Below are positions 24,798 through 34,300 of a stretch of 64,000 bases of DNA, in pieces. Every line of letters starts with the position of its first letter. Position 1 is the first letter of the stretch. The stretch spans positions 1,240,001 through 1,304,000 of the forward strand of contig OY969812.1 of NCBI GenBank assembly GCA_963703335.1, in the 5' to 3' direction. A model generated the notes under the pieces. It searched no databases. It had not been told where the DNA came from and saw only the letters and a program-made list of their open reading frames with translations. Origin of the DNA: VRUE01 sp963703335 (GTDB lineage Bacteria > Actinomycetota > Thermoleophilia > Solirubrobacterales > 70-9). The translations under genes and the position numbers were made by a program.

Positions 24798-25802
24798 CTA
24801 TCGCGTCGAGAGGGTGTATTTGCGCATCGAGCGCCGCGCCACGTAGCCGGCGAAGGAGAGGAAGGCGCTGGAGATCAAGAGGACCGCGGCGAAGGCGTAG
24901 ATCGTCTGGCCGGAAGGCTTGACCGAGAGCTCGTCGGCGTGGTCGACGATCGCCGCGGCGAAGGTCAGCGCCGGCTCGAAGAAGAAGGTGACGCCGTCGA
25001 GCGGGTTGGGCGCGAAGGCGTGCGAGCCCGAGACCATCGAGAGCATGATCGCCTCGCCAAGCGCCCGCGCCGTCGCCAACACGGCTGCCGCGACGATCGC
25101 CGGCCGCGCCGCCCGCAGGCCCACCGTGCGCAGCGCCCGCCAGCGGTTGACGCCGAGCGCGGCGGCCCCCTCGGTCCAGCCGCGCGGCACCGAGCGCAGC
25201 GCGTCGGTGACGATCGCGATCATGATCGGCGAGATCATCACCGTGAGCACGAGCACGCCGACGATCAGGCCGGTCCCGTCGAGCTGGATCACGTACTGGA
25301 CCGATTCCTTTTCGGCCCCGGAGATGAGGTCGTTGCCGACGAAGGGGACGAGAACGAGCAGCGCGATCAGGCCGTAGATCACCGAGGGCACCGCGGCGAG
25401 CAGGCGGATCACCGGCTGCAGGATCGAGGCCAGCCAGGGCGGCGCGAACTCGACGATGAACATCGCCGAGAGCAGCGAGAGCCCCGTGCCGATGATCACC
25501 GCGCCTCCCGTGATCAGCGCCGTCGAGTAGAGCAGCGGCCAGGCATGCAGGGTGTAGACGTAGTCATCGGGATCCGCCGGCGAGTTGAAGATGTTCGTCA
25601 GCTGTTCGTCGACGCTGCCGCCGGGGCCAAACCAAGCCAGGCCGTTGTGGGAGAACGACGGCCACGCCTTCGTGAAGACGAAGACGATCATGAAGGCGAT
25701 CAGCAGGAGGACCGCGGCGGAGAGCGCACCGAGCAGGAGCTCGGTGCGCTGATCCGTGCGGTCGCCAGACTGCCCCTCGGCTGGCGTGCCCCCCTTGGTC
25801 AC
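24798..25802 (-). CDS. pstC: phosphate ABC transporter permease PstC
   Basis: 334 residues from a GTG at 25802 that shares a base with the pstS stop (TAGTG). After the first helix (LLLGALSAAVLLLIAFMIVFVF) an external domain and further helices follow, with the EAA-loop region ALRSVPRGWTEGAAALGVNRWRALRTVGLRAARPAIVAAAVLATARALGEA. An upstream extension of the frame runs into pstS and is not used. Confidence 0.93.
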   Translation of the reverse strand: MTKGGTPAEGQSGDRTDQRTELLLGALSAAVLLLIAFMIVFVFTKAWPSFSHNGLAWFGPGGSVDEQLTNIFNSPADPDDYVYTLHAWPLLYSTALITGGAVIIGTGLSLLSAMFIVEFAPPWLASILQPVIRLLAAVPSVIYGLIALLVLVPFVGNDLISGAEKESVQYVIQLDGTGLIVGVLVLTVMISPIMIAIVTDALRSVPRGWTEGAAALGVNRWRALRTVGLRAARPAIVAAAVLATARALGEAIMLSMVSGSHAFAPNPLDGVTFFFEPALTFAAAIVDHADELSVKPSGQTIYAFAAVLLISSAFLSFAGYVARRSMRKYTLSTR

Positions 25803-26617
25803 TAGTGCAGCGGCACCCAGTCGGTCCCGACGATCACAGCGGCGGCGCCGCTGTGGGTGATCCACTTGATCCATTCCTTCGCCGCCCCCTTGGGCGCGCC
25901 GCGGGTAACCATGTAGAAGTTACGCGAGCCCCCGTACTGGCCGGACTTGGCGTTGCGCAGCGTGCACGGCACACCCTGGTAGGGAACCGCGTGGACTCCG
26001 CTGGTGAAGTACAGCGAGACGTAACCGATCCCGGCTGGGTCGGACTTGACCAGCTGCTGGATCAGTCCGTTCGAGGTCTTCTGGCTGGCGCCGCCGAAGA
26101 CCTTGGTCGAACCCATGAAGATGCGCTGGAAGGCATCCTGGGTACCAGAGCCGGGAGTACGCACGGAGATGTCGATCGTGCCGCGCTGGGTCGCCCCCGG
26201 GACGCTGCTCCAGGTGCGTACGCCGCCACCGAAGATCGCCTGCACACCGGCTTGATCGATCGTCGGGATCGGGTTGGAGCTGTTGGTGACGATGCAGACC
26301 GCGTCGCGGGCGATCTTGGTGAAGACGAGTCCGCCGGGATCGCTCGGCTTCGGGTCGCGGGAGGAGTTGCCGATCGTTACTCGGCCCGCGGCCGCATCGG
26401 CGACACCGATGTCGGAGCCGCCCTGCAGCAGGCGGAAGTTGACGCAATGACCGCACACGCTCAGGTACTTTTTGGCCAGCAGGGAGGCCAACGGGGCGAC
26501 CGAGGTCGATCCGCTCATCGTGATCGTCGGCTTGGCCGGCGCCGCGGCGGGAATGGCGACGCAAGCGGTCAGCGCCACAGCCGTCAGCACTGAGAGAAGA
26601 GGGGTGCGCTTCTTCAT
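25802..26617 (-). CDS. pstS: phosphate-binding protein PstS
   Basis: 271 residues. A Sec signal peptide (LLSVLTAVALTACVAIPAAAPA) precedes a type-II periplasmic binding fold. The phosphate-loop signatures ITMSGSTSVAPLASLLAKKY, LLQGGSDIGVADAAAGRVTIGNSSR and VRTPGSGTQDAFQRIF are those of PstS-like proteins. It captures phosphate outside the cell and delivers it to PstCA. First gene of a nine-gene operon running to 19166. The 218-base region upstream carries two pairs of 11-bp-spaced repeats (26717-26804) that resemble Pho boxes. Confidence 0.92.
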   Translation of the reverse strand: MKKRTPLLSVLTAVALTACVAIPAAAPAKPTITMSGSTSVAPLASLLAKKYLSVCGHCVNFRLLQGGSDIGVADAAAGRVTIGNSSRDPKPSDPGGLVFTKIARDAVCIVTNSSNPIPTIDQAGVQAIFGGGVRTWSSVPGATQRGTIDISVRTPGSGTQDAFQRIFMGSTKVFGGASQKTSNGLIQQLVKSDPAGIGYVSLYFTSGVHAVPYQGVPCTLRNAKSGQYGGSRNFYMVTRGAPKGAAKEWIKWITHSGAAAVIVGTDWVPLH

Positions 26618-26716
26618 TGAGATAGATCGCTCCTAGGTGACGAATTCAGGACAGGTTCTTGAACTCGGCTAGTGTCGAGTCGCCCCAAGGGTGTGAAGTG
26701 AATGCGGCGTAACCGT

Positions 26717-26804
26717 CTGGATAAGAACTGGTTACGAACCCGCTGGAAGTCCGCTTTGGCGCCTGAAAGCGCGCTTAACCACTTGGTATCGCCTTGGTTA
26801 CAAG
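26717..26804. promoter_or_regulatory. Pho-box-like 11-bp direct repeats upstream of pstS
   Basis: Pair 1 is CTGGATAAGAA at 26717 and CTGGTTACGAA at 26728. Pair 2 is TTGGTATCGCC at 26783 and TTGGTTACAAG at 26794. Spacing within each pair is exactly 11 bp, and the pairs are offset by 66 bp, six times 11. PhoB/PhoP-type regulators bind direct repeats with this period. The sites lie between pstS and the divergent secreted-protein gene and could serve both. The same GGTnAC-type word recurs at 11-bp steps at 41615-41669. Confidence 0.6.
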
Positions 26805-26835
26805 GGCTGGGCCGCGAGGCGAAAGGGTTCGCCCG

Positions 26836-28812
26836 ATGCGCGACCGAGCTCCGCTGCGTCTCACCTTGCCCGCGGTCGCCCTCGCCGCTGGCCTCGCCCT
26901 GCTCGCGGGGGCCTCGCCGGCGGCCGCGGCCGTCTCCGGCGTCGCAACGATCGATGGGCCCAGCGCTGACGTAGTCGAAGTCGGCGACGCCGCGATGGCG
27001 GAGGACGGCAGCGGCGGAGTCGTCTATTTGAAGAAGGAAGGCGGCCACAGCCACCTCTTCGCCGCCCGCTTCGCCGGGGCCTGGGAAGCGCCGCAGCGCG
27101 TCGACGCCGGTCAGAACTTCGACTCGAGCTGGCCGCGCATCGCCGCCGGTGGCGGCGGCCGGCTGGTGGTCACCTGGATCGGGGAGTTCGGCGTCGGCAC
27201 CGACCGCATGTATTCGGCGACTCTGGACCCAGGCGCGAAAGGCTTCGAGCAGCCGGTGCCGGTGGACCTCAATGCGGGCGAAGCAACCGCCACCTTCCCG
27301 GACCTCGCGATGAACGCCGGCGGCCAGGCCTACCTCACCTACCTCGTGATCACCGACGAAAGCCCACTCAACCCTCCCGGCTATCTCGGCCTCGACGTCA
27401 GGGTCGCCCGCTACAACAACCGCCTCTGGTCGGTGCTGGGCAACCCGGTCGATCGCAATCCCGTAACGCCGATGCCGAAACCGAACGCCGCGAGCGGGCC
27501 GAAGATAGGCATCGACTCGCTCGGCCAGGCGGTCGTCGCCTGGCGCGAGCCCGACGATGAATTCGTCAATCGCGTCTGGGCGCGGCGGGTCTTCGGCACC
27601 ACCGTCGGCATCCCCCTGATGGTGAGCCCGTCGAGCTGGGAAGGGGCGCCGCTGCGCGGCGAAGCCGACGCCTTCGACCTCGACGACGCCGGCTTCGGCC
27701 AGGCGGCAGTCGCCTTCCGCCAGCAGCCCGGGCAAGGCAGCAAACTTGACGCGCCGCGGCTCCTCGTCAACGAGATGCCCGACGCCTTCGCTGAAGGCGC
27801 CAGCGCCTTCAAGGGGGCGCGGCTCGTCGATGGAGGCGTGCGGGGCGGCCTCGGCGCGCCGAGCGTCGCGGTCGAGCCCGAAGGCGGCTTCCTCGCCGGT
27901 TTCTCCTCGGGCGCCGCGACCCTGCTCGCCTCCGGCGACAACTCCGAGCTGGACGCCACCGAGCGAATTGACGACGGTGGCAGCTCGATCCCCGGCGAAC
28001 CCCTGGTCGACGTCGCCGGCAGCCTGGCCGGGGCCGGCGCCTGGAAGGAGCTGAAGGGCGGGGCGGGCAGCGTCGCGGTGCGCGAAAGGCGCGCCGACGG
28101 CGTCGCGGAATCCGCCGCGCTGAGCGTGCCCGGCGGCGGCGCGATCGGTGGCCTGGCGCTGGGCGGCTCGGGCCTCGGCGACGCGCTGCTCGCCTGGCGC
28201 CAGGGCAGCGGGGCGAAGGCCCAGATCGCCGCGGCGGTCGTCGACGCCCCCCCGGACCCTTTCCTGGTCGAAGTGCCGGACGGCTGGCAACGCAAAGCGA
28301 CGATGCGGATCAAATGGAACGCCGCCGACAACGCGATCGGCGGCCTGCGCTACTCGGTCAGCGTCGACGACGAGCAGATCGGCAAGCGGACCATCCGCCT
28401 TCACGCCGTGCTCAAAAGCAAGCGGATCGGCGAAGGGCGCCACAAACTGCAGATTTTCGCGATTGACGACAGCAAGCAGGAAACGGGCAGCCGCAAGGCA
28501 ACGCTGCTGGTCGACCGCAAGCCGCCGGCGATCCGCCTGCGCAGGCGCGGCAAGCATCTCGCCGTGGTCGTCGCCGACCGCGTCAGCGGCGTCAAGGGCC
28601 GCGCCCTCCAGATCTCCTTTGGCGACCGGGGCAGCGCCCGCCCCTCGACCGCCGGCGCCGTGGGCAGCAGGGGCCACCGGAAAAAGAGGGGGAACCGGCC
28701 GGTCGTGGTCCGCCACGCCTACGCCGGAGCCGGCTCCTACCGGGTGACGGTCACGGCAAGGGACCGGGCGGGAAACAAGACGGCTTTCAGCCGCGAGGTG
28801 CGGGTCGGATGA
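26836..28812 (+). CDS. large secreted protein of unknown function
   Basis: 658 residues from the ATG at 26836. The signal peptide (LTLPAVALAAGLALLAGASPAAAA) is followed by repeated propeller-like strands with alternating short beta segments (GGVVYLKKEGGHSHLFAARFAG, GRLVVTWIGEFGVGTDRMYSATL, GQAYLTYLVITDES, GQAVVAWREPDDEFVNRVWARRVFG). The last 150 residues look like an Ig-like domain (KATMRIKWNAADNAIGGLRYSVSVD...YRVTVTARDRAGNKTAFSREVRVG). It is divergent from pstS across the Pho-box-like repeats and overlaps the next gene by four bases (ATGA). I do not recognise a specific family. Confidence 0.8.
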   Translation: MRDRAPLRLTLPAVALAAGLALLAGASPAAAAVSGVATIDGPSADVVEVGDAAMAEDGSGGVVYLKKEGGHSHLFAARFAGAWEAPQRVDAGQNFDSSWPRIAAGGGGRLVVTWIGEFGVGTDRMYSATLDPGAKGFEQPVPVDLNAGEATATFPDLAMNAGGQAYLTYLVITDESPLNPPGYLGLDVRVARYNNRLWSVLGNPVDRNPVTPMPKPNAASGPKIGIDSLGQAVVAWREPDDEFVNRVWARRVFGTTVGIPLMVSPSSWEGAPLRGEADAFDLDDAGFGQAAVAFRQQPGQGSKLDAPRLLVNEMPDAFAEGASAFKGARLVDGGVRGGLGAPSVAVEPEGGFLAGFSSGAATLLASGDNSELDATERIDDGGSSIPGEPLVDVAGSLAGAGAWKELKGGAGSVAVRERRADGVAESAALSVPGGGAIGGLALGGSGLGDALLAWRQGSGAKAQIAAAVVDAPPDPFLVEVPDGWQRKATMRIKWNAADNAIGGLRYSVSVDDEQIGKRTIRLHAVLKSKRIGEGRHKLQIFAIDDSKQETGSRKATLLVDRKPPAIRLRRRGKHLAVVVADRVSGVKGRALQISFGDRGSARPSTAGAVGSRGHRKKRGNRPVVVRHAYAGAGSYRVTVTARDRAGNKTAFSREVRVG

Positions 28813-30878
28813 GACCGGCACGGAGAGTTCTGCTTTGCGGCGCCGCGGCGATGCTCGCCGTCCTGCTCCTGCCGCTCGGCGCCCGGGCTTTCTACGACAA
28901 CGGCTCCGACGGTGTGCCGGGGGCGCTCCTCGTCTCCGCCGACTACGGCCGGCTCGAACAGGGCGACGACACGACCCGCTTCGCGACGATCTCCGCCGAC
29001 GGCCGCTACGTCGCCTTCGAAACCTTTGCGCGCAACTTCTTCGCCGACGACGATCCCGATCCGCCAGGGCAGTACCGGGCGGGGGGCATCTTCCGCTTCG
29101 ACCTGCAGACCCGCGCCCTGGCGAAGGTCGCCGACGGCAACCTCTTCCAGGAGGACAGCAACTCGTTCCTGCGCCGCGGCGCCTTCAACCCCTCGATCAG
29201 CGCCAACGGGCGCTATCTCGCCTTCGCGACCGCGCAGCAGCTGGTCGCGGCGGATACGAACGACAGCATCGACGTATATCGCCGCGACATGGCCGTCGCC
29301 ATCCCCGGCGGGGGAGTGTGCACGGGGCCCACGCCACCGCCCTGCCCGTTCGAGCTCGTCTCGGCCCGAGACGGCAGCGCCGCACCGGCGACATACGAAG
29401 CGCCCGGCGTTCCAATCCAGGGCGGCAATCCCGGAGCCAGCGCATCGCGGGGCGTTGCAATCAGCGCCGACGGCCAGCGAGTCGCATTCCGCACCGAAGC
29501 GGCCTCCGACCTGCCCGGGCAGCCCGCCACCGAAACGCCCGGCGGCCAGATCTTCGTGCGTGACCTGTCGAGCCAGAGCACCACCCTGATCACCGCAACG
29601 CGCGAAGCGAGCACCGACCAGATGACCGGGCAGCCCGCGGGCGGCTCGATCGGAGCGGCGATCAGCGCTGACGGCACGACCGTCGCCTGGACGGGCAACA
29701 ACGCCGCCGCGCAGACCCGCTTTCTCGGCGGCGAGAACACCGACCCCAGCTTCTACTACTACCTCTGGCGACGCGCCCCGTTCGGCGCCGCCCAGCCAAC
29801 CCGGCGGATCTCCGGCCTCTCGGACCCCGACGACCCGACCTGCCGCCAGCTCGAAGAGGAGAACCCGGGCATGACGACGACCTTTGACTCGACCTCGACC
29901 GGCCCTTGCTACGGCCCCCTGGCCAGCCGCGAGTCGATCACCGACATCACCGGGCAGCTGCCGGCCCTGAGCGGTGACGGCAACACGGTTGCCTTCCTCA
30001 CCGGGGCCGGCCCGCGGGCGGTCCTGACCACCGGCCTCGGCTTGGACCTCTACGTGACCCGGATGGACGGTGGCCTCAGTCGCAAGCAGGCCACGACCGA
30101 GCTGACCCGCGATACAGCGAGCGGCGACGCGGCTCTCGGAGCCCCGCTCACCAGCGTCGCGATCTCCTCTGATGGCCGCTGCATCGCGGTCACGACGAGC
30201 CGCACGCAGTACTCGCTGCCCGTCCTGCAACTGGCCGGACAGCCGCGGGCGGTGCCCGGCCCGCACGATGTCTACCTGGTCGATCTCGAACAGCACACGA
30301 TCGAAAGGGCGACGCACTCGACCACGGGCGAAGACAGTGACGGCGAAGTCCTCGACGGGCTCAGCCTTTCCGCCGACGCAAGCCGCATCGCCTTCAGCTC
30401 GTTTGCCGGCAACCTCTTCGTTGGAGACGCCAACCAACGCGCCGACGCATTTGTCGTCACGCGCGAGCCCGAGCCGGTACCGGACGGCTCGGCGGGCGCG
30501 GGAGGCGGGGGTGAAAGCTCGATCGAAACCTTCGGCCGCCGTCACATCTCAGCCCGCCTGCGAACCATGCGCAACGGCATCGCCGTGCTCAGCGTCTCGG
30601 TTCCCGCCGCCGGTCGGATCGATGCCGCGGCCAGAGGCTCGGTTGGCGGCCGCGACCGCCCGAGCAGGATCGCTGAAGGCAAAGCGAGAGCGACCAGCAA
30701 GGGCTCGGTCTCCGTCACCATGCACCCAAGCCAGGCCCTTCTGGCCGATCTGCGCGCAGGAGAGCGAGTCACCGCCCGGGCAACGATCGGCTACGTGCCC
30801 GCGACCGGTGGAAAAAAGCTGCGCACCTCCCTGAAACTCGCTTTCTTCTCCAAATCTTCTCAACTTCGACACAAGTAG
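28809..30878 (+). CDS. secreted TolB/PD40-type beta-propeller protein
   Basis: 689 residues. A signal peptide (VLLCGAAAMLAVLLLPLGARA) is followed by TolB-like blades with the repeated word ISADGRYVAFET / ISANGRYLAFAT / ISADGQRVAFRT / ISADGTTVAWTG / LSGDGNTVAFLT / ISSDGRCIAVTT / LSADASRIAFSS. The C-terminal 110 residues (AVLSVSVPAAGRIDAAARGSVGG...) form a beta module that resembles the C-terminal module of the PstS-like protein at 39630-41507. Co-transcribed with the preceding gene. Exported, probably binding something at the wall; function unknown. Confidence 0.82.
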   Translation: MRPARRVLLCGAAAMLAVLLLPLGARAFYDNGSDGVPGALLVSADYGRLEQGDDTTRFATISADGRYVAFETFARNFFADDDPDPPGQYRAGGIFRFDLQTRALAKVADGNLFQEDSNSFLRRGAFNPSISANGRYLAFATAQQLVAADTNDSIDVYRRDMAVAIPGGGVCTGPTPPPCPFELVSARDGSAAPATYEAPGVPIQGGNPGASASRGVAISADGQRVAFRTEAASDLPGQPATETPGGQIFVRDLSSQSTTLITATREASTDQMTGQPAGGSIGAAISADGTTVAWTGNNAAAQTRFLGGENTDPSFYYYLWRRAPFGAAQPTRRISGLSDPDDPTCRQLEEENPGMTTTFDSTSTGPCYGPLASRESITDITGQLPALSGDGNTVAFLTGAGPRAVLTTGLGLDLYVTRMDGGLSRKQATTELTRDTASGDAALGAPLTSVAISSDGRCIAVTTSRTQYSLPVLQLAGQPRAVPGPHDVYLVDLEQHTIERATHSTTGEDSDGEVLDGLSLSADASRIAFSSFAGNLFVGDANQRADAFVVTREPEPVPDGSAGAGGGGESSIETFGRRHISARLRTMRNGIAVLSVSVPAAGRIDAAARGSVGGRDRPSRIAEGKARATSKGSVSVTMHPSQALLADLRAGERVTARATIGYVPATGGKKLRTSLKLAFFSKSSQLRHK

Positions 30879-30918
30879 TTCACCGCCTCAGGACGCCCGT
30901 TGGGGAGGCTCGCTGACC

Positions 30919-31266
30919 ATGCTCGCCCACCCTCCGGCCGCGGCATCGCCAGAAGGCAGCCTGCAAATCGGCAACGTCGAAATCCGCCCCGCGGAGCTGC
31001 AGGTCCTGATCGATGGCGTCCGCACGGGTTTGACTGTGCGGGAGTTCGAGCTCTTCTTCCTGCTCGCCAAGCGGCTCGACAGCGTCGTGCAGCGGCCGGA
31101 GATCTACGAGCTGATGTGGGGCGGCGAGATGCCGCGCCGCGACCGCTCGGTTGACGTGCTCGTGCGCAAGGTGCGCGGCAAGCTGGAAATCGCCGCACCG
31201 GGCTGGCGATATATCCACACCCACTTCGGCATCGGCTACCGCTTCACCCCCGAAGCGGTCCGCTGA
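30919..31266 (+). CDS. receiver-less OmpR/PhoB-type winged-helix regulator
   Basis: 115 residues that consist only of a transcriptional-regulator C-terminal domain: beta strands LQIGNVEIRPAELQVLIDG, recognition region LTVREFELFFLLAKRLDSVVQRPEIYELMWG, RSVDVLVRKVRGKLE and the wing YIHTHFGIGYRFTPE. There is no phospho-acceptor receiver domain and no room for one upstream. DNA-binding domains of this class bind 11-bp-spaced direct repeats, which occur upstream of pstS and of the second PstS-like gene. It lies 40 bases after the propeller gene and may be its operon partner. Confidence 0.85.
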   Translation: MLAHPPAAASPEGSLQIGNVEIRPAELQVLIDGVRTGLTVREFELFFLLAKRLDSVVQRPEIYELMWGGEMPRRDRSVDVLVRKVRGKLEIAAPGWRYIHTHFGIGYRFTPEAVR

Positions 31267-31270
31267 GCGA

Positions 31271-31316
31271 GGTGCAACGCGCTGCGGCCTTGACGACGCC
31301 GTAACGCGTTACACCC
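31271..31316. repeat. GGTGCAACG-family palindromic repeat, copy 3
   Basis: GGTGCAACGCG and CGCGTTACACC arms with the centre GCGGCCTTGACG. It lies between the convergent stops of the winged-helix regulator and the giant secreted protein, so it probably ends both transcripts. Confidence 0.75.
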
Positions 31317-31323
31317 AGCCGGG

Positions 31324-34300
31324 TCAGTCGGTGCGGTCCAGGTGCGCAGGAGCAGGACGCGCCCGGCGCCGTGCCCCGGGGCCGCCGCGCACCGACGCTC
31401 CGCCGATCGCGGCGATCAAGACCAACCCGAGCAGGTAGGGCGACACTGTGGAGCCTTCCTCTCCGTGGTCGTAACGCGAGAAGGCCTGGGATTCCTCAAT
31501 CGCGGCCTCCTCTTCGCGTTTCTCTTCGACCTGGTAGCTGCGCGCCGGGGACCCGCCGGGCGGCAGCGGGCGCACGACCGGCGGGGGGGGCGGCAAAATC
31601 GCCGCCGGTACAGTCGCCGCTAGTCCCGCCGCCAGGGGGATGAAAGCGGCGGGGATCACCGGCGGTGGCGGCACGATGTGGACGGGATTTGGCACCGGCG
31701 GTAGCGGCGCGGCTGGCGGCGGAGGGGGTGGGAAGCTCGCCGGCGCCGGGCCCGGTGAGGCAGGGGGAGGCGGGGGTGGCGGTGGCGAGGCGCTCGCGGT
31801 GTTGTGCTTGAAACGATCGGGGCGCAGCGGCCGGGTGCCGCAGGGCCGCTGCACGCTGCCGGCCTGCACAGTCACCGGTTGGGGGTAGGAGTAGCCCCCG
31901 GCGCTGACCGTGACGGTCGTCGTGCCGGCGTTGAACGGGCAGAGCAGCGCGGAGGAATTGTCGGTGACGACCTTTCCTTTGGTGTCGAGGAACGGCTTGC
32001 GTAGGTTGCTCGAATTGGGGTCCTGACGGACGAAGTCGGCGATGTCGGGGTCCGAGGAGGTGAAGCTGTATTCCGGCGACATCCTCGTCGCGCAGCCCGC
32101 GACCAGGCACTGTCCCGGCGGGAACTGCGTGTAGGGGTCGCCGCCGGAGGGGTTGGGCACCCCGCCGGCCGAGGCCGCTCCCCAGCGATCGCCCCCGAGC
32201 GGGCGGCGGCCGAGGCCGCTGAACAGAGCCGGGATCGAGCGGCGCAGCAGCGTGCCGTCGATCGCTTCCAGCGAAAGGTCCTGGATCACCGGGATCAGGC
32301 GAACCTTGACCGGAGCGCGGTTGGTCGCCGGATCCCGTTCGTCGGCGTTGACTTCCAGCACCATCACGCCGGCGTCGCCGAAGAGCGAGTCCGCCGATTC
32401 GCTGCCGACGACAGCGGAGAGCTGTGAGCGGTAGCCGAGCGTGCCGCTGCCGAAGCTCGGGATCGTCGTCGCGGCGCCCGCCGGGATGCGCATCGAGCGG
32501 TTCTCTTCGGGCCGGTCGAAGAGATAGGCCGAGGCGCCGCCGTCGACCAGCGCCCGGGCGACCTCGTTGCCGTCGCTGGCGACGTTGAGCTTCGGCGTGA
32601 AGCTGGTGTTGAGGGCGCGATTGCCCATCACGATTGCCGCGATGCCCTCGCTGCGGGCGTCGGCAAGGACCGCTTCCAGCCAGGGCAGCTGCGCCTCGGG
32701 CGGGTTCTGGCGTGGGTCGCTCAGCGCCAACGAGCCAGCGGAGTTGTCGATCACGACCACGCGCACGGTCCCCCCCGGCCCACTGCTGTCGAAGGCGTAG
32801 TGGGTGCGAGCGCCCGGGCCGGGCGCCGCGCCCGGGATTCCCGCGGTGGAGACGCCGGGCGGCGCCGAGCCAGAGCCGAAGGGCGCCTCAAAGCCGGCAA
32901 AGGAGGACGTGAAGGTTTCGGCCCCAGAGCCGTCGCCGAGGTCGTTGGATCCAAGCGCCGCGTACACCGGCAGGCCGCCCTGCGAGGCGAGCAGCGCCGC
33001 GTAGCGAGCGCCGTCGGCCGGCCCGAGCCCGGTCGCGATCCGATTGCCGGTGTAGAGCAGGGCGCGCGGACCCCATTGGCTCCGCGTTCTCGCCACGAGG
33101 CCGAGAGCCGCGCTCAGCGTGCGGTCCGGGCCGAGCGACTCGGGGGCGAGATCGGCGCATGCTTCCTCGCACTGCGCATTGCCCGCCACCGCGAAACGGA
33201 CCGGACCGGCTGGCATCGGCACGGGCTGGGGCGTTGCCCCGATCGGCGCCGAGGCCGCCGCCGGCCCGAAGCGCGAGATCGCCGCCGTGCGCACCCGCGC
33301 TCGGACCGCGCTGCCACCGCCCCCGCTCGATGAGACGCCCCTGCCGGCCGCATCCGCGTTGCCGCTCCAGCCACCCACCGCCCAGCCTTCGCCCGAGGGC
33401 TCGAGCATCAGCGCCATGGTTGGGTCGGTCTTGACCGGGCGGTCGGGGCCGGCGCCGGCGAACGCTGTGCGCTCCACGTCCTCCCAGCCGCTCGCCGTCT
33501 CGCGCAACAGGTAGCCGTCGCCGGGCAGGCCGAAGGGCGGGATCACCGGCGGCGGCACGTTCGGATCCGGCAGCGGCAGGTCATCGGCGGCCGGGTAGAC
33601 GAGCTGGGGGACGACCGAGAGCACGGCGCGCACGCTGTCGCCCGAGCGAACCGCGGCGGCGGCGATCGCGGTCGAGCCGAGGATCGGCTGCTTCGAGAAG
33701 CGCCACGGGGATGCGGCGCTGTCGCGCTCGATCACGATGTCGCGCCCGGCGGCGACCGCGCCGCCGTCGGGGAGGCCGGCGACCGCGTAGAGCTGCGGGT
33801 TGCCGCCGCGCACGCTGTCGAGCAGTGCGTGGGCGGAGGGATCGACGTGCCAGCCGCCGCCCTCGTTGGTCAGCAGGTCGCCTCCCGCGGCGACGATCGC
33901 CTGGCTGCCGGAGAAGGTGATCGAGGTCAGGTTCGTTTCGCCGAAGCCGGCCGGCAGCGCTTCCTGCTCCCAGCTCTTGCCGTAGCCGAGCAGCGTGCCG
34001 CTCTTGCCGACCGCATAGCCGCGGGCGGGGTCGGCGGGGTCGAAGGCGACGCCCATCAGATTGCCTTCGAAGCCGATCGGCACGCCTGGATCGGCGATCC
34101 AGAGGTCGTCGCTGGCGTTCCACTGCCACATCGCGCCGCGATCGCCTACCGCGTAGGCATGGCCGGGTTCGGGCCAGGCGACGCCGCGCAGCGTCGCCTT
34201 ATTGACCGAGCCGCTCGAGGTCGTCAGGTACTCCCGTTCCCAGCCCTGGCCCGGAACGTAGCGGGCGACGGCACCGTCGGCGCCGACCGCGAGCGCGCCC

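Noticed and set aside
33000..33250. Active metallophosphoesterase in the giant protein
   Set aside because: The fold layout is suggestive but every metal-ligand motif I can place is substituted, so catalysis should not be claimed.
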